A stretch of 64,000 nt of DNA, from contig CM044858.1 in assembly GCA_024500155.1 (NCBI GenBank), positions 5,270,001 to 5,334,000 of the forward strand, read 5' to 3'. The notes under the pieces were generated by a model. The model saw only the letters and a program-made list of their open reading frames with translations, did not search any database and was not told the DNA's origin. This document shows positions 48,492 through 59,510 of the stretch, piece by piece. Source of the stretch: Chenopodium formosanum. Its lineage: Eukaryota > Streptophyta > Magnoliopsida > Caryophyllales > Amaranthaceae. The stretch's first letter is position 1, and the number at the start of each line of letters is the position of its first letter. A program made the translations under genes and the position numbers.

Positions 48492-50194
48492 ATGGCCAAA
48501 ACAACAAATCCTAGGAAGCTCACAAAAGAAGTTCACAGAACAAGAAGTCAACCTCCTTCACAGAGGAAAGATGACAAAGAAAAGCAGCAGCCGCAGCCGC
48601 AGCCGCAGCCGCAATCACAAGCATTACCTTCATGGGTGGTAATGAGGAACATACTCACTTGCAAGCACCTTGAAGTGGAGCAACAACCACAGCAAGAGCA
48701 AGCATCACTATCCCAGAAAAAGAAACAACAAAAGCAAAAGCATGCTGAAAAACCAGCAATACCGGAGGAAAACAGCAAGAAGAATAAGAAAATGAAGTGT
48801 TCAGGGTCACTCTGCAACAACACAAAAGTGATGCAGAGGCCTGAACCAGTTTCCCCTGAAACACTTCAGAGAAAAAGCAGGGGTGGTCCTACACATGCTA
48901 GTAGTAGCACCACCAGTAGCAGCAGCCATGAAGGATCAAATCGGTCAATCAAATCTCCTGTTTTGAGTGATCTTAGTAACAACAATACTAACAATAATGG
49001 GGTCTTAGATAAATCATCTTCTTCTAACAGTACTACTGCTGCTAATTACTCTATTAAAGGGATTCCATTTAGAAGACTTTCAGGGTGTTATGAGTGTAGA
49101 ATGGTTGTTGATCCTGTTTTGTCTTTCACTAGAGATCCTTCTCTTAGAGCTACTATTTGTTCTTGCCCTCATTGCGGCGAAGTTTTCATGAAACCTGAGA
49201 ATTTGGAGCTTCATCAAGCTGTCAGGCATGCAGGTACTTGCTCTTTCTTAATCTCATTCAAGCTCATCTTCCTATTAATTTTTCAATTATCAACTTCTTA
49301 TCCATGCTTAATCACATACACACCACTGTTTATTATTCATATTACATTTGTAAAGATTCTAGCTTTAGTCTAGTTTCAGAAGATATAAAGGTAGAAAGTG
49401 AGCTATAAAAGTCATAGACTACAATATAATTAATCTTCTTGTTTAAGTATAGAATGTTTAGTTATCACTTTATGGCAATTTTGCTCCATGTCATAAGCAC
49501 TTTAGAGCATTTTCATACTTGTTATGTCATAAAATTTCTTTGACTAAGATGATTTATGTTTTCTGCTGTAGTATCTGAACTGGGTCCTGAGGATACAAGT
49601 AAGAATATAGTAGAGATTATATTCCAATCAAGCTGGCTAAAGAAGCAAACTCCAGTATGCAAAATTGATAGAATTCTTAAAGTCCACAACACTCAAAAGA
49701 CCATCAACAAGTTTGAGGAATATAGGGACTCAATTAAGTTTAAGGCAACAAGGCTCCCTAAAAAACATGCTAGGTGCATAGCTGATGGAAATGAGCTTCT
49801 AAGGTTCCATTGCACCACATTTATGTGCTCCCTAGGTTTAAATGACTCCTCCAACCTTTGCAATTCTATCCCACATTGCAATGTTTGTAGCATTATTAAA
49901 AATGGATTTAAGCTAGCCGATGAGGGGCCTACAGGCAAAGGCATACTAACGACTGCCACGAGTGGCCGAGCTCATGATCGAGCTGATGTTGGTTCAGAGG
50001 AGCAGGAGAGGAGGGCAATGCTGGTGTGCCGGGTGATTGCCGGGCGGGTCAAGAAGAGCCCAGAAGGCGGTGGATCAGAGGAGTATGACTCGGTGGCCGG
50101 AGCAACCGGAGTTTATTCAAATTTGGATGAGTTGTATGTTTTTAACCCCAAGGCAATTCTGCCTTGTTTTGTTGTTATCTATAGGGGGTTTTAG
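48492..50194 (+). CDS. C2H2 zinc-finger protein with PARP-like C-terminal region, 454 aa
   Basis: Two exons, 48492-49233 and 49572-50194, joined by a GT-AG intron (1365 nt in frame). The N-terminal half is low-complexity: a Gln-Pro repeat coded by CCGCAG units (about 48587-48620), Lys/Gln-rich and Ser/Asn-rich stretches. A single C2H2 finger (C225, C228, H241, H246; spacing C-x2-C-x12-H-x4-H) ends at the exon border. The second exon starts VSELGPEDTSKNIVEIIFQ and has LLRFHCTTFMCSLG, a Cys pair (CNVC), TTATSGRAHD and a final AILPCFVVIY. This layout matches a plant-specific group (for example Arabidopsis At1g75710, from memory) whose C-terminal part resembles the PARP catalytic fold. The catalytic activity and targets are unknown to me. 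The start is the first ATG of the open frame. Confidence 0.88.
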
Positions 50195-51000
50195 ATGTTT
50201 GGGCTAGAAATCTTCTACATGCTTTGGTTATTGTATATCTTCAGCTTTGGGTAGGGCAACGATTTAATGATATTTTGTACTATATGCAATATGCATGGAA
50301 ATGGTAGCCCTTGGTTAGAAAACCCAAGCAATGCAAGTAAAGATTGTTCTAATTTGGCCCCAGTCAACTCCTTAGAAAATGAAAAAGACCAACTACCAAC
50401 TTAGCCAGTGAGTTGAATTATTTCATTTGATCTCATTAATAGCTTCATAAGTTCATTTCAAAAGTATAATGACAAGTTAAATGAATTATAGTATTGGTTT
50501 GGAGTCTATTGTGAAGTAAAGGGAAAATGAAAGATGATATTCATTGATATGTCTTATTAAGAGAAAAAGTAATGATAGAAAAGGGAGATCAAAGACCTGG
50601 TCGGTTTGGCATGAATAGATGTCCTAGAAATAGATAATGAAGTGAAAAAGATGTCACTGCAACTCACAAATGGAAAATATTAGCACATTGCCTGTGTTTG
50701 TTAGTTGTAATACAGATGCCATAAACTAGCTAGATGTGGTCCAATCTAACAATATTATTGCCCTTTATAAAATCGCCCAACCAAACAAAATTATTGACCC
50801 TATAAATTGAAAACACCAAATCCATGCTTCTTTGAGTAAAATCTTTGAGTAATCAAACCCAATACTAAATGGGAATTATGATGAGTGTTCAACATTAGTA
50901 CATTACATTAGTTTCTAATTTTAGCCCAAAAAACGAAGTTAACATGTTCATTATAATAAAAGTTGAAAAATACTCGATGTCAAAAGAAGTAAACAAAAGC

Positions 51001-51036
51001 GTATGTATGTATGTATGTATGTATGTATGTATGTAT
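51001..51036 (+). repeat. (GTAT)9 microsatellite
   Basis: Nine perfect GTAT units. Confidence 0.95.
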
Positions 51037-52386
51037 TACTCAGGAAGCAGGGAGTTAATACTTAATAGTTGAAGTTGATGATTCTTGAATTGTACAACAA
51101 ATGGGCAAAGGAGGCCAGGCCTGCTAATGCAAATGCAGTAGACAGTAGCAGTTTGATAAGTAAAATGATGTTGAAATAACAAAAATGAAGCAATGTTGTA
51201 TGGGCGTACAGCTGCTGTTAAGTGTTTAATACCAAAAAGGCACGACTCCCCTAATAAGCAAGACTGGTTATTAAAGTTAATGAGGTCAATTATCCAGATT
51301 CCTTACAACACTTGGCATACATCGTATCGTATGGGTTGAGTTACCACAGCTTAATCCAAGTGTTCCTTTTTATAAATTAATGCAGGAGTCAAAAACTGCC
51401 TTGATTTCTATTGCTCATTATCAATTGTAAATTGCAAAGCCTGAGTCCTGAGACTGGACTCACTGCAACTTGTATGCATGCCCCCTCTTTTGTTTTTGCT
51501 ACAGAATATAAATTACAATAGTATATGCTTGTTTCATTAAATTAGTCGAGCTAACAGACAGTGACACACACAACCCGGCTCGAGTGACCCTGGCTAGTGG
51601 CTAGATTATATTGTTACAATATGGCTTTAGGTGCAGGTAACTAAATGTACTCACTACACTAGTAAAGTATCTCATTTAGGAGGGTGACACATGCAGCTGT
51701 GGTTTTTTTTTTTTTTTTTTTTTTTTTATTTTTAATTATTTTTTTTTTTACATAATAAAAAAGAAAAGCAAATGGAAGCTGGGTTTGTGAAATGTTACAG
51801 GGCTCTTTAGTCTTTGATTTGGTGCAGTGTTCAGGTTTCAGAAAAAGGGGAGGAAGAAAGAGTAAATTTGGGTGAATTACAGCGAAAAAATTAAAAAAAA
51901 GAGCATGAAAAGAAGGTAAAATAGAAAGAACATGCTTCAGTGGATAATAAGAATAATAATGAACAAAAAGAGTAGAGGGAACGCCGGAGTGGGATGTTGA
52001 AAGCTAATATGAAATCATTACAGCGACAATGCGCATGATCAGCTTTCACTATTTCGGAGTATAAAATTTAAGGAAAAGGAAACTGATTCCTAGTATGCCG
52101 GAGTGGGATGCCCCTCAATTAATGAAATTTGCAATTACAAATCACAATCTAATTATTACTCTACTAGATTGTTTTGTTTAATCAAAATTCGGAGTATTAT
52201 TGAACTGATGCGGCTAATTTGCTTCTTATTTTTTTAAAAAAATAAAAAAATCATAAATCATATTTTCATCTCATTGATTTAAGACTCAAGAGGGCTGTAA
52301 GCAATGCAGCATCACCTTTTGTCTTTAGATTGGTTTAGGTTTAGGTTCAAGTTCAGGTTTAGGCTCAAAAAGGCCCTTCAACCCGC

Positions 52387-52651
52387 TTTGTTTGGATAGC
52401 AAAGAAGGAAGGAAAAGACGGGGAGGGAAAATGGAGGAAGGGAGGGAAAAGAAAGGGAGGGGGAGGTGAGCTCCATTTTTCCTCCAAATCTCTCCAATTT
52501 TGGAGAGACTATGTTTATTTAAGAGAGAGGGAAAACAGATCTCTCCCTCTCCTTCCCCTTCCTTCCCCCAATCTTTTACCCAAACAAGAGAATTTGTCCC
52601 CCTCCATTTCTCTTCTCTTCTTTTCCTTCCATTTCTTCCTATCCAAACAAA
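52387..52651. mobile_element. MITE-like element with purine/pyrimidine arms (265 bp)
   Basis: TTTGTTTGGATAG at 52387-52399 is perfectly inverted at 52639-52651. Inside, the left half is almost pure purine (GGAAGGGAGGGAAAAG) and the right half pyrimidine (CTCTCCCTCTCC), so the arms pair for much of their length. The TTTGTTTGGATA end is common in plant Tourist-like or hAT-like MITEs. I could not fix a target duplication. Confidence 0.6.
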
Positions 52652-53535
52652 ATGTTAATGCGCAGGGACCAGGGACCATTTACCCTTTTGTTCACCATCC
52701 CAATTCTAATTATATACTTCATATTTTGCTTCTTTTCAATTTAATATGGCACCTAATTTTCTTTTACAGAAAAGAATAAATATTACAGAGTAATACAAAG
52801 GTTTAGACAATCTTCTCTCGAAACTAAAATATAGCACCTAATAAGACGATCAAAACAACCGTAAGCATTAGATGTTTAGGGTCTAGTTATAGGCCTATAG
52901 CAGATATTGTAATACACGAACAAATACAAAAGAAGGTTAACTGGTCATCTCCAAACAGAAAATTTCTATTTGAGGGGCTACTGGAATACTCTATTGTACT
53001 AACAAAAGAACAATAACAGATCATCTCCAGACAGGAAAAATCTATTAGAGGGGCTACTGTAATATTATACTAACAAAAAAGATTATTAACAATTAGGGGT
53101 GGTTGCCCCAATGGGTAACATCAAAATTGGCCCAAGGAATGTCCTTGCTTTGAGCCTTTCAAGGCCGCAGGTTCATCAACTCATGGTTTTGTAATTCAGC
53201 AACTCCTAATGTTGACTACAAATGCATCATCATAATAAATATGAAATTACCTGCACCAGAGCTGCCAGCAAGTATCCCACTTCGTTTAAATGAACTCGGG
53301 CACAAACTATCAGCAATGGGACATGGACTTTCTGTTTGAGCCTTGAAGAATTTGTTGAATGATAATACCTCTTCTGGTGTGGCTCTAAGACAAAACTTGG
53401 CCTGACTCATGCAAAATCACTGGAGTCTGAAGAATGGCATCGCCTAGAAGTTTCCACTAGGTCCTTTATCTATACTTAATTACCAAGGTATGTTCATTTG
53501 GCATGGCATGCTGGTGTCACAAAAGAATAGCCGTA

Positions 53536-56500
53536 TCAAATTATGTGCTTTAGCTGGTGATCCAGCACATCACCCACATTTGCTCTATTTACAGTAAGAT
53601 TTTGAGCTTCTTGAAGACATCTACACTGCGGAAATGGGTATTTGTAAATTGAGTTGTGCCTGCTAGATTTTTTTATTCTTGGCATCATAAGTCCTTCTCG
53701 GTTGCTTTCTACTAGCATCAGCTTGACCTGATCCTTAATCTCTTGCCAACTGTCAAAACATTTGTTAAATCCACACATTTGAGTTATCTGTCCAAGAATT
53801 TTTGAAATAGTGGGAAGTGTATGAAGTATATGCATGAACGATCCAAAGTTCCAAATCGGACAAGTGATTTAGACTTAAAGCTAGCGTACATGCTCAAATC
53901 ACATTCGTAATACAAGATTGCAGATTAGCTGTTCAACAAAGAGATAAGAGGGACAGTTACCTGATGCTTGTGTTATGAAACAGAAGAGCAAGTTTCTGCT
54001 TGTCAGGTTTAATAGTCTTTGCATGTCCCCCATAGATATATCTGCGATGACCCATGAGAAAATGTGGAAAATTTCCACCCTGAGTGGTCAAGAAAACCTC
54101 GCTGAATAAGCATACTGCATAGTCCAGAGCAGCCAATCTAGATGAGTACCCCTGTCACAGGTGAATAAGTTTGAATGATTTACAGTGATCACTCCAATAA
54201 ACTGGAAGCTACTGCTACAGCCATTATAAATTCTTGAAATGTGAAGCACCTAATTCATAATTGAATCTGGTCTAAATAATGATTATAATCAATTACATCC
54301 TGGATCACTATTAACTTATTCATAGTCCCAGGAAAATAGCAATAATCACCTTAAAATAAGCAAGCTCTTCAGGGGATGCAAGAGACTCCTTGGTATATAG
54401 AAGCGGAAACATCTCTAATAGGGGACTTAACTGTCTCTCCTCCTGATATAGTTTTCCTGATGCCAAATAGATCAATGTATTGTTGTCGAACCCCATTCCT
54501 CTAAGCATCATTCCAACCTATGCTGACAATAAATGTAATGGAAGGAACAGATGAGATACATGATTATATAGAGGTGCAAAGAACCAAATCATTGGTTATT
54601 TGAGATTTATTATTCAAAGATCTATACTATTTGTTCCAAACATCTAGAGATAAAAAAAAAAGATCCATTGAATTATACACTCTTTTTAAAAGTCTATCTG
54701 CAGGGTCTTTATAGCTTGACTGAAGGGTCTTTATAGCTTGACTGTTTAAGTGAAAGATTGAACATACCTCCACAGGGGTAAGAGGGCATTTTCCACTGAT
54801 TCGATTGAGGCCAGGATTGATTACTGTGCCCCTGCGTCTAAATTTCCCCTTCCATCCTTTCTCTCGGACAAAGTCCATTTCAAACTGTTCTTTCTTTCCT
54901 CCATCGTAAATGCAGCACGAGAATGCAACCATGTCCTACATGTCCAGTCAGACCCACATAAATATTAGCAATGTTCAGAACATTTGATAGAAAAAGACAA
55001 ACCATGCTCCAAGAAAGATTGGATACCTCTTCAAAACGGAGGTGAACTGAGACATATTTGCCATCGGATTTTGGACTCTTCTCAATCATGCGCTTGATTA
55101 AACTTTTGGCAAGTGCCGATATAGGAGGTGCAAATTTTAAAGCTTTGTAGTTTGCAAGGCACCTTAAATACTGAATGTCTGGAGGAATATACATTGACAA
55201 TCTATTGGCAAAAGGAGCTATGCGAACAAGCCTGGCTGACATCAGGATATATGATCATTACTATACTGTAAGTGTATACAACTTCATAACGTACAGAATA
55301 ACTCATGTGACATAGCAAGAATAAAGTTCGATCCACCATATGCTGATTTGATCATCACTGTATTTTACTCCATACTTTCCCACTGTGATGTTGTAGTTTT
55401 ATCTCATTATTGTTTAGTAATGTTCAGAAAAATGATTTAGATGGTTGGAAATGGGATGAAGTTTTATGTTATGTCATGGAAGGGTAACTTGTATCATCAT
55501 GAGCATGCCTCTTAAGAGTAAAGTAATTGTTCATGAAGAAAGCAATAATGGAAAACCAACGTACCCTTGATTCCGTAAGATGGGAAAAACTTCTTCAAGA
55601 TAGTAACTGATGGAAGACCAAGCAGGGACTTGGACAATAGGTACATTACTGATCTCATAATCATATTGTTCCATAAGTTCTCTAGGTAGTTCTCGAGTCA
55701 CCCTCACAAAGCCAGCAAGAGTGTTTATAAAATGCTGCTCATCATAGATATCATCAAAATGACTGAAAAAATAAAAGCGGATTAGGAGACTGGCAGATAC
55801 CTAAGTTAAAAATGAATAAAAAAAGAAACTTTAATGAAAAGCCAAGCAAAAGAAAGACAAGATGAAAGACCTTCGATCCATCCAGACATTGTGATATTCA
55901 AGACGTGGAATTACTAATGTGGCATTCAAAAACCCAGCAACAGCCACTGCATTGCATATCTGAATCAGAAACACAGAAGAATCAGCATTTGTATTACATT
56001 ATTTCTATACATAGAAATGGGATAGTGATGGCTGCACTCCCAATAATTAAGTATTTCCACAATTATACGGTTTTCTCTTTAACCTATGAACAAAAATAGC
56101 GCGGAAATCTGATTCCATAGAGATAGTAAAACTGATACAATTCCATCAAGAACATTGCTGCTTATAACAAAAAAACAATAATAGACGAATGTAAGAAGAG
56201 GGAGTGCATTACCGAAGACCTCTGCTGATTAAGGCCTCCATTAGCCTCAACAATCAAATATCCATTATTTTCTGACCTCTCTGAGAATGGCAAAGTCATC
56301 AAGGACAGCTCAGGAATAATCAATATAATCAAATATCATGTACATGTATAAAGTATTTGCTTACCCATTCGTGTTTCTTCATATGTAATTTTGCAAGGCT
56401 TTTCAATTTTCAATTTTTTATACATCCAAAGACTAGATAACTGCGAGAAAACAAAAAATCCAGTGTACCAATTAAGGTAACATTTGAATTAGCTACGATT

Positions 56501-57079
56501 TGAAAGGTGATCCCAAAAAAAGCTAGTGCATTTATTAGTCAATCTCAAATTCAGGATCACCAATTGTGTACCAATCCTAACACTCAATTCCCCATGAAAT
56601 CAATAATAGTAAGTTGATCAATTCTACTCATTCACACAAACAGCATTCCAATTTCTAAATTAAATAATATAAACAAATTGGAGTATAGGAATGTAAAATC
56701 AAAAACTGAATGAGACAAGCACACACAAAAAAACACTGTAAAATTGAAGTCAATGTTACTACAGTTGACATACAAACAAATACACAAATATACGAACTAT
56801 TATTAAGAAGGGAGAGAGAATTAAGACCTGAATAGGAGGGGAATCGTCGGTGAGAATATGTCGTCGAAGGTTGTGGAAGATCTGATGACTATGGTAGACA
56901 GAACCAGGAGGAGGAAGAGGGAAGAAGAGTCGAGAGAGAGGACGAGCACAAAGTATCAAACCTAAAAGGTAAAGCAACGGTAAGATCAACCAGTACCGGA
57001 GACACCACCGGCGCCGGAGAACAATGCCGGCGTAAATCATTTTCCGGCGAGGTTTCGAGCGAGTAGTCGTAGATTCCAT
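53536..57079 (-). CDS. GDP-fucose O-fucosyltransferase family protein, 542 aa
   Basis: Ten exons join in frame: 57079-56828, 56440-56365, 56280-56213, 55959-55871, 55762-55565, 55231-55027, 54935-54768, 54517-54350, 54151-53961, 53749-53536 (1629 nt). It looks like a type II Golgi membrane enzyme: a basic N-terminus, one membrane span near residues 27-46 (YWLILPLLYLLGLILCA), then the lumenal catalytic domain. Family marks are EANGGLNQQRSSICNAV, YHNVWMDRSHFDDIYD, the GDP-fucose-binding VSVHLRFEEDMVAFSCC, GKCPLTPVEVGMMLRGMGF and GGNFPHFLMGHRRYIYGGH. The acceptor substrate (protein, pectin or arabinogalactan) cannot be told from sequence. Exon 6 uses the AG at 55232, not the one 8 bases earlier, to keep frame. 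The start at 57079 was preferred to 57112 because it precedes the basic, serine-rich leader. Confidence 0.92.
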
Positions 57080-59510
57080 AATTTCGAAAGAGGGAGTAGA
57101 GAAAATAATCAAGGAATAAGATTGTATGGAAATTCAAAGGGATGCATAGCTGCTGCAGGTGGTGGTGTTTGTTGTTGGGTGGGTGTCAAAATTAGGGGTA
57201 TAACAGCACACAGCCCACTAAATACTGTAGTACTGGGGTTTTTCAAACTTTCAAAGTCTGCAAATCTGCAATCAGTTTTTGCGAGGAAAGGGCCACCCTT
57301 TTGCCTACTACTCCCTTTTTTTAATTTATTTAATTTTTACTCTTAATCTCACGGAGTACAGTAATATTTATCCACTATTACTTGGGTGTTGGGTCTGCCT
57401 TTCTGATTTTATTACGCTACTAAGTTAAATCTATTATCACAGTATATCCTATTGGATCTTAGCTTGTCCAACTTGTTCGGAAGATTTGTTACTGTTAATC
57501 CTTAATCTACTCTAAGATCTACACCATTACAGTTTAATACAGCTGTAAATGAGTAAAATAATCGATAATTCTCGGCTAAAATTGTTTTAATTACCATTTT
57601 CAAACCAGACAACCAGCATTCATTGTTCATGTAATTCATTGACAATTCATCTATTTACTTAACTTAAATGTTATTTGTACAAGAGTCAAAATTCATTATC
57701 TTTGTAAACTCGGAAAAATCAAATCAATTTCAAATTTGATTTTCTATATAAAACAAGCTTGACCATATAAACTCATCTAAACAATCGTGCTTGAGTTGCT
57801 TGACGACTCATTGACATTTCTAATATCAATAGTCATAATAATGTGGTTATTAAAATTGTAAATCAATAGTCACATTAACGTGGTTACAAAAACATACAAA
57901 AATTGTCACCAATACAAGGATACTAAGGGCCGCGTCTGATTGACTGAATTGAGCCGAACTGAACTGAACTTATTGGAGTTGAAATGAACTGAATATTTTA
58001 TGAGAGAAGAAAATTAAGAACTGAACTGAACCTATTAGAGCTGAACTGAACTGAAAATAATCTGAAAAAAAAGGCTCTAAATTAGTAAAAGCCAATGATT
58101 TTTACCTCAAATTCTCCCCTCCCCCTCCTTACCCCAAATCAACCCTCTTGAGTCTTGAAACATTATGGAAAAATTGATTGCTCCTTTTTCTTAGCTAGAG
58201 TATCTTTTGTGCACACGCACATCTAGGTGCATTTGTTTTAGATGAACACAAAGTTACTATTGCTCATTGGATGTACTTAACTTTAACAACACTTGAATGA
58301 ATAATATTCCTCATTATTGACTTTTTTCGATACGTTTGCAACATGCAGTGGAAATCAATGAACATAAGAGATCCTCCAGACAACAATCTTGTACAATGCT
58401 ACTTTGATGCAACAATAAATCACCAGTTCACCGCTTGTCAAACAATTTAAACAGTCTTCTTACATAAAACACACATGACAATGTCGCAAACTTCACCCCA
58501 CCAATTTTATCGTATAATCACCACATATTTAGTATTTCCTACCATTGTACAATTTCGTATTATCAGTAAGTAATTTTTGCATAGTTTGCACACTTCATGA
58601 TCATAGTAATAGGCTAAAAGTTGTCAAAGATTAAAACTGTCATTAATCAGAATTCAATAATCAGTCAAGCGTTCCAAATCAAACAGATCTGGTCCAACAT
58701 TACCTCAAATCATGCGATAATTATGAGGAAATTATCATAAAAAAAATAGTTATAAATCTGTATTCATCCAAATGGCACAGGTCAGAGAGCCACACTCAGA
58801 CACTCAGTCATTATTTTTCTTTTTGGGCCAGACACATGATCTAGAGACCTTCTTTAATGGATTTGATTTCTACCTACCATTCATTACTGGATGAAACTGA
58901 CAACATTGTACACCAATTAAAGGGTCCTTCATATAAAGAGTTGCCAACCCCTGTGACTCAGGATTTAAAAGAAAAAAGAAAAGAAAAATCAATTACAGTT
59001 TGAAAGTTCCAGCCCAAAATTAATATCCTTGAAACATCAGTACAATTGTAAACAAAGTGGTCTTAAATTGAGAAATGAATGGGGCCACACTATTAAGTGT
59101 TTATGGGTAATACTACATTATTAGCAAGTTACTGTGCATTTACATTTGAGCCTGCTACTCTGCAAGGCAGCTGGGGGCCTGTCTACTGTCAATTTTAAAG
59201 AATGATGCACCCTTTACATCAATTGCCTTGCAATCTCTGAATAGGCCATTCGCCATAGCCATTTTATTCTTCATAAGTACTCCGTATCTCACAAAAAAAA
59301 ACCCTCAAATTCCATCGAGCAATTCATAAAGTAGTAACAAATAACTACAAATACAAATCAAACTTCATCCGAACTCCAAAACCTTCCATTTTCCCATTTG
59401 CAACTAATACATTATTCTAGTCAAAAGCTGAATTTCTTACATTGAAGATGGGAACCAATAGATACACTGACAGCATAACTGAGTTGTACACATTATTATG
59501 ACAAGATCAT
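57080..59510. other. Spacer between the O-fucosyltransferase and UFM1
   Basis: The left end holds the O-fucosyltransferase promoter (GGTGGTGG stretch near 57158). The middle has a dispersed repeat (57928-58060). The right end should hold the UFM1 3' UTR. No open frame of interest. Confidence 0.55.
57928..58060. repeat. Dispersed repeat with TGAACTGAA motifs, copy 2
   Basis: Begins GGGCCGCGTCTGATTGACTG and is full of GAACTGAACTGAA, with TTTTATGAGAGAA in the middle, as in copy 1 at 42361-42450. The GGGCCG start resembles common plant MITE ends, so a MITE remnant is likely. Confidence 0.45.

Larger units (their letters stand above)
50195..53535. other. Spacer between the zinc-finger gene and the O-fucosyltransferase
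   Basis: AT-rich, with a GTAT microsatellite, a long T run (51703-51727) and a MITE-like element at 52387-52651. The 3' UTR of the O-fucosyltransferase should occupy the right end. A minus-strand open frame at 53410-53216 has protein-like composition but no recognised family. No other gene seen. Confidence 0.55.

Noticed and set aside
49693..49959. Minus-strand open frame of 88 codons
   Set aside because: Antisense to exon 2 of the zinc-finger gene.
53095..53200. Possible tRNA-like or SINE-like segment
   Set aside because: Phrases resemble SINE text, but no A and B box pair, poly(A) tail or target duplication could be shown.
55232..55244. Alternative acceptor 8 bases upstream for exon 6 of the O-fucosyltransferase
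   Set aside because: It breaks the reading phase; the acceptor at 55232 gives the conserved NQGLVRIAPFANRL.
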